DNA of 64,000 nt from positions 1-64,000 of the forward strand of contig CAJTPM010000021.1 of the NCBI GenBank assembly GCA_910578085.1. The letters are read 5' to 3'. Under the pieces are notes generated by a model that saw nothing but the letters and a program-made list of their open reading frames with translations, did no database searches and was not told the DNA's origin. Made by a program: the position numbers and the translations under genes. Position 1 is the first letter of the stretch, and each line of letters starts with the position of its first letter. Origin of the DNA: an uncultured Lachnospiraceae bacterium. Lineage in GTDB: Bacteria > Bacillota > Clostridia > Lachnospirales > Lachnospiraceae. Below, piece by piece: positions 16,131 through 24,185 of the stretch.

Positions 16131-17558
16131 ATGTCAGAACAAATTAAAAAACCGGTTGGAATTACCGAAACAATACTTCGTGATGCCCACCAGTCTCTGA
16201 TCGCTACGAGAATGCCTACCGATCTGATGCTTCCCATCGTGGAAACCATGGATAAAGTCGGCTATCACTCTGTGGAGTGCTGGGGCGGCGCGACTTTCGA
16301 TGCATCTCTCAGATTTTTGAAGGAAGATCCCTGGGAGAGACTTCGTAAATTGAGAGACGGTTTTAAAAATACAAAACTGCAGATGCTGTTCAGAGGACAG
16401 AATATCCTCGGCTACAGACCTTACGCGGACGATGTGGTTGACAGTTTCGTGGAGAAGTCTATTGCCAATGGTATTGATATCATTCGTATTTTTGACTGCC
16501 TGAATGATCTGAGAAACCTGCAGGAGGCTGTAAATGCGACAAACAAGATCAAAGCGAGAGAAGGCAGAGGCCATGCGCAGATCGCTCTCTCTTACACGCT
16601 GGGTGATGCCTACACACTGGAATACTGGGTAGATACTGCAAAGAAGATCGAGGAGATGGGCGCGGATTCCATCTGTATCAAGGATATGGCAGGTCTGCTT
16701 GTTCCCTATAAAGCGGCAGAGCTGATCGGCGCGATGAAAGAGGGAACAAAGCTTCCGATCCAGCTTCATACGCACTATACTTCCGGTGTGGCGAGCATGA
16801 CATACCTGAAAGCCGTTGAGGCAGGCGTAGATGTGATCGACTGTGCGATTTCTCCGTTTGCACTGGGAACTTCCCAGCCGGCTACGGAAGTTATGGTGGA
16901 GACTTTCAAGGGTACTCCTTATGACACAGGTTTCGATCAGAATCTGCTGGCTGAGATCGCAGATTACTTCAGACCTTACAGGGAGAAATGTCTGGAGACA
17001 GGATTGTTAAGCCCCAAGGTGCTGGGCGTAAATATTAAGACATTGCTGTATCAGGTACCCGGCGGTATGCTTTCCAACATGGTGAGCCAGCTGAAAGAGC
17101 AGAATGCGGAAGACAGGTATGAGGATGTGCTGCGGGAGATCCCGAACGTTCGTAAGGATCTGGGTGAGCCGCCTCTGGTTACGCCTTCTTCTCAGATCGT
17201 TGGTACCCAGGCTGTATTTAACGTGCTGATGGGCGAGAGATACAAGATGGCAACCAAGGAGACCAAGGCGGTTCTGCGCGGTGAGTATGGCCAGACGATC
17301 AAACCTATGAGTCAGGAAGTGATTGACAAGGTTATCCCGGGCGAGGAGAGAATTACCTGCCGTCCTGCGGATCTGATCGAGAACGAGATGGATAAGCTGG
17401 AAGCGGAGATGAAAGAGTGGAAGCAGCAGGATGAGGATGTATTGTCCTACGCGCTGTTCCCTCAGGTTGCGGTTGACTTCTTCAAGTATCGTCAGGCGCA
17501 GCAGGAGAAAGTGGATCTGTCTCAGGCGGATACGAAGAATGGGGCTTATCCGGTTTGA
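16131..17558 (+). CDS. Oxaloacetate/pyruvate carboxyltransferase subunit (OadA/PycB/5S type, no biotin domain)
   Basis: The 475-residue TIM-barrel carboxyltransferase has the DRE-like opening Glu-Thr-Ile-Leu-Arg-Asp-Ala-His-Gln-Ser (about residues 12-21), the metal-binding His-Thr-His segment (Leu-His-Thr-His-Tyr-Thr-Ser-Gly near residue 212) and the catalytic-lysine region (Ile-Lys-Asp-Met-Ala-Gly near residue 183). It transfers carboxyl between oxaloacetate and biotin with pyruvate as product. OadA proteins often carry a C-terminal biotinyl domain; this one ends at 475 residues without it, as in the 5S subunit of transcarboxylase, so the separate carrier must be used. TGGAGG precedes the ATG. 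A terminator follows at 17591. Confidence 0.92.
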   Translation: MSEQIKKPVGITETILRDAHQSLIATRMPTDLMLPIVETMDKVGYHSVECWGGATFDASLRFLKEDPWERLRKLRDGFKNTKLQMLFRGQNILGYRPYADDVVDSFVEKSIANGIDIIRIFDCLNDLRNLQEAVNATNKIKAREGRGHAQIALSYTLGDAYTLEYWVDTAKKIEEMGADSICIKDMAGLLVPYKAAELIGAMKEGTKLPIQLHTHYTSGVASMTYLKAVEAGVDVIDCAISPFALGTSQPATEVMVETFKGTPYDTGFDQNLLAEIADYFRPYREKCLETGLLSPKVLGVNIKTLLYQVPGGMLSNMVSQLKEQNAEDRYEDVLREIPNVRKDLGEPPLVTPSSQIVGTQAVFNVLMGERYKMATKETKAVLRGEYGQTIKPMSQEVIDKVIPGEERITCRPADLIENEMDKLEAEMKEWKQQDEDVLSYALFPQVAVDFFKYRQAQQEKVDLSQADTKNGAYPV

Positions 17559-17590
17559 GTTTCGGCTTTGCAGTAATAATGGATTAGAGG

Positions 17591-17620
17591 ACAGCCTGCC
17601 GGTTTGGTGGGCTGTTTTTT
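17591..17620 (+). terminator. Terminator of the decarboxylase operon
   Basis: ACAGCC (17591-17596) pairs with GGCTGT (17610-17615) and is followed by a T run to 17620. The next 260 bases to 17881 show no gene or clear signal. Confidence 0.8.
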
Positions 17621-17881
17621 GTGTTTTGCGGGAGGGTGCTGGGCGGGCGGACATGCTGTGCCCTCCGCCTGATCTACACAGTGGAAAAAAACACAAAAAG
17701 GAATAGAAAGATAAAAAGAGAAGAAGGAGAGATAGGGGAAATGGAAGGTGAGGAGGAGGTTGGATAAGGGGAAAAGAAATATCAGAGAGGAAAATTTAGG
17801 GTTTGTAACTGAAAAATCAAGTTAATATGCAGAAAAACATCAAATTTTGGAGGAAAATGCAGGAATGACAGCATAATTGCA

Positions 17882-17911
17882 TTGACAGAACGGGAGAAAA
17901 AGATTTATAAT
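17882..17911 (+). promoter_or_regulatory. Strong consensus promoter before the hydrolase remnant and tetR gene
   Basis: Perfect TTGACA (17882-17887) and perfect TATAAT (17906-17911) are separated by 18 bases. This is the best-matching promoter in the window and overlaps a palindromic operator. Confidence 0.85.
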
Positions 17912-17923
17912 AACAAGTGTTAT
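17910..17923 (+). promoter_or_regulatory. Palindromic operator, probably for the TetR regulator
   Basis: ATAACA (17910-17915) and TGTTAT (17918-17923) are exact reverse complements with a 2-base centre and overlap the last two bases of the -10 box. Size and position fit autorepression by the TetR-family protein encoded 500 bases downstream. Confidence 0.65.
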
Positions 17924-17969
17924 ATAAATGGGATATTTGACTGGTGATTTTTGTGATGTACCTGATCAT

Positions 17970-18423
17970 ATGCAGAGAAACTTTTTTTTGAAAAGGAAGC
18001 AGGATTTGAAAGATAAAAGAAAAGCATATATATAGAAGCAGGAAGAGAGTTGCTCTGACGTTTGTTTTATTTGTTGCGGTATTCATTTTCCTTGTGTTGC
18101 TGCCGGTTCTGACAGTTCTTGTTTATCAGGACAATTTTGGAAAACGGTTTGAGACTGCAGAGTGGATGGCTTATTCTGCAGATTATTTTACGTTAAATGG
18201 CTATCTTGTCTTTGCCTATGATGCAACCGGATGCGATAAGAGTGAGAGCGATGCGGTGGGTGGTCTGCCCCAGGGAGTGATCGATCTGGATTTTGCTCTG
18301 CACTATGTAAAGGAGACGGAAGAATATCGGGATCGCGGGGATTATAGAGTAGTGACAAAGAGACAAGACGTGGGGGATATCAGGGAGGACAGCCTGATAA
18401 AAAAGTGTCAGAAAAGGGGGTAG
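17970..18423 (+). pseudogene. Truncated and frameshifted alpha/beta hydrolase
   Basis: From ATG 17970 a basic N-terminus reads to a TAG at 18033, just after an (AT)n tract; the next frame continues at once with Arg-Lys-Arg, a transmembrane segment (18050-18117) and a globular piece. That piece (Phe-x-Leu-Asn-Gly-Tyr, Tyr-Asp-Ala-Thr-Gly-x-x-x-Ser-Glu-Ser-Asp-Ala-Val-Gly-Gly-Leu-Pro-Gln-Gly) is typical of membrane-anchored alpha/beta hydrolases before the nucleophile motif. Similarity stops after about 18330 and the nucleophile Ser and catalytic His never appear. The frame then runs into the region just before tetR. I infer a 3' deletion plus a slip in the AT tract. Confidence 0.65.
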
Positions 18424-18425
18424 GT

Positions 18426-18971
18426 ATGTCACGTAAGGAGTCTATTACAAAGAAAGAGATCGCAGCGGCAGCCTTTCGGATGGCAAGGAGCGAGGGGCTT
18501 GGCGAGGTGACGGCCAGAAAACTGGCGCAGGCTGCGGGGTGTTCCACACAGCCCATCTTCCGGGTGTATCAGAACATGGAGGAGGTGCAGGCGGATGTGT
18601 TGGAACAGGCCACGGTGTTTTTTGAGGAGTTCTATGATAATTATCCGAAGAGTCAGGCGGTGCCTTTTGTCAATCTGGGGCTTGCCTATATCAGCTTTGC
18701 GGAAAAGGAGAGCAATCTGTTCCGGGCGATGTTTTTAAATGGAGACAGAAAGGGAAAGAGCCTTTATGAACTGTTAAACGGGACGAAGGGCAATGTTTTG
18801 CGGGAGATCGGTAAGGCGAAAGAGGAAGGGTGTAAGGATCCTCAGGGATTGTTTATGAAAATGTGGATTTTTATTCATGGGGCTGCCTGTATGACGATTA
18901 CCGGCGACTATGATCTGGGGATTACGGAGACAGTATGGCAGCTGGTGGCAGCTTACCGAGCATTCCGCTGA
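18426..18971 (+). CDS. TetR/AcrR-family transcriptional regulator
   Basis: The 181-residue protein has an N-terminal TetR helix-turn-helix (about residues 8-50: Ile-Ala-Ala-Ala-Ala-Phe-Arg, Thr-Ala-Arg-Lys-Leu-Ala-Gln-Ala-Ala-Gly-Cys-Ser-Thr-Gln-Pro-Ile-Phe) and an all-helical ligand domain. I start at ATG 18426, 5 bases after a GGGGG ribosome site, rather than at the GTG 21 bases upstream. It lies downstream of the 17882 promoter with its palindrome and of the decayed hydrolase, which was probably its target. The regulator seems intact although the target is broken. Confidence 0.9.
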   Translation: MSRKESITKKEIAAAAFRMARSEGLGEVTARKLAQAAGCSTQPIFRVYQNMEEVQADVLEQATVFFEEFYDNYPKSQAVPFVNLGLAYISFAEKESNLFRAMFLNGDRKGKSLYELLNGTKGNVLREIGKAKEEGCKDPQGLFMKMWIFIHGAACMTITGDYDLGITETVWQLVAAYRAFR

Positions 18972-19198
18972 TTTTGCAGGCCGGAAGCCGTGCTTAAGGA
19001 TAACCTTTGGTTGGCCTGGATGTATTGGCGACTGCTGCGAGGGTGTAATACCAATGTGTCCCCGGGATACATTCAGCTTTGCTGTGGATTCAGGCTATGA
19101 TACCCACGCGTTTTGCTTTGCCGTAGAGCAATTTCAGAGGATATCTGTTCAGGCAGAGAGAAAGGATGACAGAGGCGCTTGAAGTTGGGAGCAGAAGG

Positions 19199-20140
19199 AT
19201 GATGGGAAAAAGAGATTTTATGGCGGATATGGGCGATCAGTTCAGCCGGATGAGCAAAAGTCAGAAGGTGATCGCTTCCTATATATCGGATCATTACGAT
19301 GAGGCAGTGTTTATGACGGCGGCAAAGCTGGGGGAGACGCTGCATATCAGCGAGTCTACGGTGGTGCGTTTTGCGCTGATGTTGGGGTATGAGGGATATC
19401 CGGAGTTTCAGCAGGCGCTGGCAGGCTGGGTGAAAGAGCAGCTTACCGGTGTGCAGCGGATCGGCGTAAAGTATGCCGGCAGTACCCAGTCTGAGGTGTT
19501 AGCTTCGGTGCTGCAGTCGGATATGGACAAGATCCATGATACGATGAAGCATCTGGAAACTTCCGCCTTCGAGACAGCAGTAGATATTATTTTGAAAGCG
19601 AAGAAGGTATATATTTCCGGTATCCGGAGCTGTGAACCGTTGGCGGATTTCCTCTGCTTTTATTTGAATATGATGCGGGGCGAGGTGGTCTGTATTAAGA
19701 CTACGAGTATGAGCGAGACCTTTGAGCAGATGCTTCGGATCAGCGATAAGGATGCCTTTATCGGAATCAGTTTTCCCAGGTATTCCATGCGAACACTGAA
19801 AGCAATGGAATTTGCCAATGACAGGAATGCGAAGGTGATCTGCCTGACGGACAGTATTCATTCGCCGATGTGTATGTATTCTTCCTGCAATCTGTTTGCA
19901 AGAAGCGATATGGTTTCGATCGTGGATTCTCTGGTGGCGCCGCTCAGCGTGATCAATGCGCTGGTGGTGGCGATGTGTTTAAAGCGACCTGCGGAAGTCA
20001 AAAACAGCCTGCATACGTTGGAGGAAGTCTGGAACAGCTATCAGGTATATCTGAATGATGAAATTAACTTTATTGATGAAGAACCGATGTTAAATTATCC
20101 GCTGAGAAAAGAGAGCGGTAAAATAAATGGCGGGAAATGA
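19199..20140 (+). CDS. MurR/RpiR-family regulator with SIS domain
   Basis: The 313-residue protein has an N-terminal helix-turn-helix of the RpiR type (Ser-Lys-Ser-Gln-Lys-Val-Ile-Ala-x-Tyr-Ile near residue 20; Ile-Ser-Glu-Ser-Thr-Val-Val-Arg-Phe near 57) and a C-terminal SIS sugar-phosphate-binding domain (Val-Tyr-Ile-Ser-Gly-Ile-Arg-Ser near 138). Such regulators sense sugar phosphates. Several ATG codons are in frame; 19199 has GGAG at a good distance, but 19166 is possible. The 227 bases after tetR hold nothing recognisable. The target is unknown; the next gene is a flavoprotein whose ORF overlaps it only if an upstream start is used. Confidence 0.9.
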   Translation: MMGKRDFMADMGDQFSRMSKSQKVIASYISDHYDEAVFMTAAKLGETLHISESTVVRFALMLGYEGYPEFQQALAGWVKEQLTGVQRIGVKYAGSTQSEVLASVLQSDMDKIHDTMKHLETSAFETAVDIILKAKKVYISGIRSCEPLADFLCFYLNMMRGEVVCIKTTSMSETFEQMLRISDKDAFIGISFPRYSMRTLKAMEFANDRNAKVICLTDSIHSPMCMYSSCNLFARSDMVSIVDSLVAPLSVINALVVAMCLKRPAEVKNSLHTLEEVWNSYQVYLNDEINFIDEEPMLNYPLRKESGKINGGK

Positions 20141-20208
20141 CAAAAGTCTTGCCGGATGGAACGGGTGATAGAAGGATTCAGGTGGGACAGGATGGAAAGA
20201 GGAGTGAT

Positions 20209-21759
20209 ATGAGTCAGGTTATTGTGGTCGGAGGCGGGGCGGCAGGGATGATGGCGGCGTATGCCTGCGCCGCGTCGGGACATCAGGTGGTATTGCTGGA
20301 GAAAAATGAAAAACTGGGGAAGAAGATCTATATCACCGGAAAAGGCAGATGTAATGTCACCAATTCTGCAGATAAAGAACAGTTTTTTCGGAATATTGTC
20401 TCGAACAGCAAATTTTTATACAGCAGTATTTACCGGTTTGATAATCTGGCGATGATGTCTTTTCTGGAGGAGTATGGCTGTCCGGTAAAAACGGAGCGGG
20501 GAGGACGGGTATTCCCCGTGTCGGATCATGCTTCCGATGTGACTGCCGCTTTGCATAGGGCTCTGCAGGAGATGTATGTGGATATCCGATTGAAGACAGA
20601 AGTGAAGGGTCTTATGGCTCAGAAGGGGAAGCCGATGGCGATGGAACGGACAGAGGCAGAGAAAGTGTTGATATCGTTGGAGGAACCGCAGGAAAAGAGC
20701 AGGGAAGAGAAAGAGGTAGATGCGCTGTCGCAAAAAAGAGGCGAGGCGGAGGAAGTGGCGGATACGATGCCACAAAAAAGGACAAAGGATGAGAGGTCAG
20801 TCAGACAGGTACGTGGTGTGTATTTGTCGGACGGGAGAAAGCTTGAGGCGGATGCGGTGATCCTCGCCTGCGGGGGGCTTTCCTATCCGACCACCGGTTC
20901 CGACGGGGCAGGATTTAAGCTTGCGGCACAGGCGGGGCATTCCCTTGTTCCCTGCCAACCGGCTCTTGTACCGTTTGAAGTGAAAGAACGCTGGTGTAAA
21001 AGGCTGCAGGGATTGTCTCTGAAAAATGTGGAGGTTCGTTTGTTTGCGGAGGCGGATACGCAGAGGAATAAAGATGGAAAAACGCCGGAGATGGAAGGGG
21101 TTTTTGATAAGTCAAAGCTTCTGTACAGCGGTTTCGGGGAGATGCTGTTTACCCATTTTGGCGTCAGCGGGCCTTTAATGCTAAGTGCAAGCAGTTATTA
21201 TGCAAAGGCTGTCAGCAGAACAAAGTTCGGTGACGGGGAAAAGCCTGGGATGAAAAAGGATGGCGCAGAAGAAGATGCGGCAGTGGGAGTAAAGAGCAGA
21301 AAACGGGCGAGACTGCTGCTGAATCTGAAGCCGGCCATGGATGAAGAGATGTTAGACAAACGGATCCTGCGGGATTTTGAGGAGAACAGCCATAAGGCAT
21401 TTAAAAATGCGCTGGGCGGTTTGTTTCCGGCGAAACTGATCCCGGTTATGGTGGAACTTTCGGGTATCGATGGGGAGAAAAAGGTGTATGATGTGACAAG
21501 GGAGGAGCGGAGAGCGTTCGTGCATCTGATCCGGAACCTGCCGCTCACTGTGACTGGGACCAGGGGATTTGAGGAAGCGGTCATTACGCAGGGGGGAATT
21601 CCGGTGTCCGAGGTCAATCCGTCCACGATGGAGTCAAAGCTTTGTGACGGACTGTATTTCGCGGGCGAGATGCTGGATATCGATGCGCTGACGGGAGGGT
21701 ATAACTTACAGCTTGCTTGGTCTACCGGGCATCTGGCGGGGGCGAGCGTGAAATTTTAA
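20209..21759 (+). CDS. BaiN/HI0933-family FAD-dependent oxidoreductase
   Basis: The 516-residue flavoprotein begins with a Rossmann motif Val-Val-Gly-Gly-Gly-Ala-Ala-Gly (about residues 5-12), then Gly-Lys-Lys-x-x-x-x-Gly-Lys-Gly-Arg-Cys-Asn-Val-Thr-Asn, the hallmark of this family, and ends with Gly-Leu-Tyr-Phe-Ala-Gly-Glu and Gly-Gly-Tyr-Asn-Leu-Gln. BaiN of Clostridium scindens is linked to bile acid dehydroxylation, but most members have no known substrate. It is longer than the usual 400-420 residues because of two charged insertions (about residues 142-203 and 285-380). ATG 20209 has AAAGAGGAG five bases upstream. Only the family is certain. Confidence 0.88.
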   Translation: MSQVIVVGGGAAGMMAAYACAASGHQVVLLEKNEKLGKKIYITGKGRCNVTNSADKEQFFRNIVSNSKFLYSSIYRFDNLAMMSFLEEYGCPVKTERGGRVFPVSDHASDVTAALHRALQEMYVDIRLKTEVKGLMAQKGKPMAMERTEAEKVLISLEEPQEKSREEKEVDALSQKRGEAEEVADTMPQKRTKDERSVRQVRGVYLSDGRKLEADAVILACGGLSYPTTGSDGAGFKLAAQAGHSLVPCQPALVPFEVKERWCKRLQGLSLKNVEVRLFAEADTQRNKDGKTPEMEGVFDKSKLLYSGFGEMLFTHFGVSGPLMLSASSYYAKAVSRTKFGDGEKPGMKKDGAEEDAAVGVKSRKRARLLLNLKPAMDEEMLDKRILRDFEENSHKAFKNALGGLFPAKLIPVMVELSGIDGEKKVYDVTREERRAFVHLIRNLPLTVTGTRGFEEAVITQGGIPVSEVNPSTMESKLCDGLYFAGEMLDIDALTGGYNLQLAWSTGHLAGASVKF

Positions 21760-21765
21760 TTATAT

Positions 21766-23376
21766 TTATGAAACATGAGATTGTTGGAGAGGTATAAAGA
21801 GCAGATATATTTCCAGTGGAACCATATAATACAGGAAAGCTACATAACGAACCAAAGCCACTGGGCCTAATAAAAAAGTCAACCAGAACAGTGCGACAAA
21901 GCTGAGGACCGTTGATGCTGCTGTACGTTTTTGATAGAGACAATATGCATAAGTATAGAGGAAAAGAAAAAAGAAACTTCCGGGTGAAAAAAGAAGCATG
22001 AGCCATGAGCTTTGTATCGGGTTAGAATCGCCGAAAAGCTGGTAATAATTGTATATGGCAGGTATTTTGCTGTTGTCCTGCGCCGGCGGCAGACTATGAC
22101 AGGAAAAATAGCCCATTCTCCCATCAGCAGAGAGGATCAGAGAGGCTTTGGGATACCAGAAACCATAAGTGTTTTCTAAAAAGGAATTCATGTAGATGTC
22201 AGGATATTTTATTGCCAGCCTTTTCCAAAGGGCAAAGTATTCCGCTTTGTGGTCTTCCATCAGGGAAAGATCAACATTATTTTTTACAGCATCTGAGATT
22301 TTGGGGTTGTAGAGATAGATAGCTGCAGGAGGGAAGGCAGCTTCGATCAGTTCTCTGTCAGCATAAGTAAGTTCCGGGTATTTTTCCTGATATACCCGCA
22401 TGATCTGTTGCAGTGGTACAGATAAATACTCCTTATTATTGGCGTTTTGTGATACGATCAGAGAATAAAAAGGACCCGTATAAAGCAGATACAGAACAAA
22501 AAATGCTAAACAGGCGATAAGTAAAGGTTTTATGTGCCTGCGCAGGATATAAACTAAAAGAACCAGAAAAATAACAATGGCATATATGGCGTTGTTGCGC
22601 ATGGTGCTCATCAGAAAAGTGATCAGAACCCAGAAAACAGGATAGCGTTTTTTCTCAAAAAAACGTGTAGGGGAATGGATGAGCCTGGCGCTCAACAGGG
22701 CAAAAACTAAGAATAAAGGTGCAAACAGACTGTCTTTTGTGGCAGCGAACAGGTTCAAAATCACAGTAGGAAAAAGAGTAAACCATAGAAAAGCAAAACG
22801 GCGGATCCATACAGGGGTTTTTGTGGTATATAAAAAAGTCAGGACATAGGCAAAGCACAGGCCGGAAATGCCAAGCTGGACAAGGGTATAGGCAAACACG
22901 GCTTTGTTAAAGGAACCGGTAAGGGAATAGATACCCTGGACAATATTGCCAAGCAGCAGGGTATGCAGAACCGGATGATGGGCAGTGACAGTATGGTTGG
23001 CTACCATCATCCATTGCTCCGGCGCATCATATGTGAAATAACCGGGGTAAAGACCCAGAAGGGAAGGGATCCAGCATATGTAAAGGCCGCATGTGCTGAA
23101 TGCAAAATATCTGAAAGCAGTTAGTTTCTGTTTTCCATGAAAAGTTTGCACAGCCTGAATACGTTTTAGGAGAATTGTGGAAGGACCGCATAGTATAGCT
23201 ATAATAAAAGCAGCCAGAATAGTCTCTATCCAGGTAGACAGAGAGGAAAAATTTACGCCACCGAGATGCTCCAGTTGATGACCAAATACTATACAGAGAG
23301 CAAAAACTGAACCAAGGGAAGCTGAAAATATTACAAAGCGAAAAAGGGGGGATGGTTTTGTTGTGTGGTCTGCCAT
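21766..23376 (-). CDS. DUF6020-like polytopic membrane protein
   Basis: The 536-residue protein has about twelve hydrophobic segments and large loops, with an Asp-Ala-Pro-Glu-Gln-Trp motif after the third or fourth helix. This layout resembles uncharacterised Firmicutes membrane proteins (DUF6020) related to GT-C glycosyltransferases that attach sugars outside the cell. The first acidic loop residues of GT-C enzymes may be present (Asp in that motif), but I cannot confirm catalysis. The ATG at 23376 is preceded by TTGGAGG with 8-base spacing; a TTG in frame upstream overlaps the ribosome site. It is convergent with the flavoprotein gene (7 bases between stops) and divergent from cmk, with TATAAT on the minus strand at 23415-23410. 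Confidence 0.75.
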   Translation of the reverse strand: MADHTTKPSPLFRFVIFSASLGSVFALCIVFGHQLEHLGGVNFSSLSTWIETILAAFIIAILCGPSTILLKRIQAVQTFHGKQKLTAFRYFAFSTCGLYICWIPSLLGLYPGYFTYDAPEQWMMVANHTVTAHHPVLHTLLLGNIVQGIYSLTGSFNKAVFAYTLVQLGISGLCFAYVLTFLYTTKTPVWIRRFAFLWFTLFPTVILNLFAATKDSLFAPLFLVFALLSARLIHSPTRFFEKKRYPVFWVLITFLMSTMRNNAIYAIVIFLVLLVYILRRHIKPLLIACLAFFVLYLLYTGPFYSLIVSQNANNKEYLSVPLQQIMRVYQEKYPELTYADRELIEAAFPPAAIYLYNPKISDAVKNNVDLSLMEDHKAEYFALWKRLAIKYPDIYMNSFLENTYGFWYPKASLILSADGRMGYFSCHSLPPAQDNSKIPAIYNYYQLFGDSNPIQSSWLMLLFSPGSFFFLFLYTYAYCLYQKRTAASTVLSFVALFWLTFLLGPVALVRYVAFLYYMVPLEIYLLFIPLQQSHVS

Positions 23377-23425
23377 CTGCTGTGCCTCCAATAAATATAT
23401 TCTGAGTTTATTATAAGCGAATATA

Positions 23426-23455
23426 TTGAAAAAGACCAGTGTTATCGTTTATTAT
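23426..23455 (+). promoter_or_regulatory. Promoter of the cmk-ispH-S1 operon
   Basis: TTGAAA (23426-23431) is 18 bases from TATTAT (23450-23455). It is back to back with the minus-strand TATAAT at 23415-23410 that probably serves the DUF6020 gene. Confidence 0.5.
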
Positions 23456-23515
23456 ATAAGATATTTATATACTTGGGTTATGTTGAAATCAGACGGGAAA
23501 AGCAGGAGGATAATT

Positions 23516-24172
23516 ATGTACAATATTGCAATTGATGGACCGGCGGGAGCCGGAAAGAGTACAATCGCAAAGCAGATTGCGAAAAGGAAAGGGTATATCT
23601 ATGTGGACACCGGGGCAATGTACCGGGCGATGGCGCTGTTTCTGATCGAAAGCCACGTATCGCCGGAGGAGACGGAAAAGATCAGTGAAAAATGTCTTGA
23701 GGCGGATATTTCCATCGTTTACGAAAAGGGAGAGCAGGTCGTTTTATTGAATGGCAGAAATGTCAATGGACTGATTCGGACAGAGCAGGTCAGCAATATG
23801 GCTTCCGCTTCCTCGGTCAATGGACACGTGCGGAAAAAACTGGTGGAACTGCAGCAGAAACTGGCAGAAAAAGCGGATGTGGTTATGGACGGCAGGGATA
23901 TTGGAACCTGTGTACTGCCGAATGCTGATCTGAAGATCTATCTGACGGCGAGCAGTGAGGTACGGGCAAAACGCCGTTATGATGAGATGATTGCCAGGGG
24001 GGAAAAATGTGACATTGATGTCATAAAGAGAGACATTGAAGAGAGAGATTATCGGGATATGCATAGGGATATTTCGCCCCTTAAACAGGCGGAAGATGCG
24101 GTGCTTGTGGATTCCTCGGATATGACGATCGAGGAAGTGATAGAGAAGATCATGGGAATGTGCAGAATTTGA
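23516..24172 (+). CDS. cmk: Cytidylate kinase
   Basis: The 218-residue kinase phosphorylates CMP and dCMP with ATP. It has the P-loop Gly-Pro-Ala-Gly-Ala-Gly-Lys-Ser-Thr (about residues 9-17), Val-Asp-Thr-Gly-Ala-Met-Tyr-Arg-Ala and the Met-Asp-Gly-Arg-Asp-Ile-Gly-Thr segment near residue 125, followed by the lid Lys-Arg-Arg-Tyr-Asp-Glu. AGGAGG lies before ATG 23516; the frame extends upstream without family similarity. It starts the conserved cmk-ispH-S1 unit. Confidence 0.97.
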   Translation: MYNIAIDGPAGAGKSTIAKQIAKRKGYIYVDTGAMYRAMALFLIESHVSPEETEKISEKCLEADISIVYEKGEQVVLLNGRNVNGLIRTEQVSNMASASSVNGHVRKKLVELQQKLAEKADVVMDGRDIGTCVLPNADLKIYLTASSEVRAKRRYDEMIARGEKCDIDVIKRDIEERDYRDMHRDISPLKQAEDAVLVDSSDMTIEEVIEKIMGMCRI

Positions 24173-24185
24173 TGATGAGGGTGCG

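Noticed and set aside
20137..20208. Upstream start of the BaiN-like gene overlapping the RpiR gene
   Set aside because: Family similarity begins at the FAD motif right after ATG 20209, which has its own good ribosome site.
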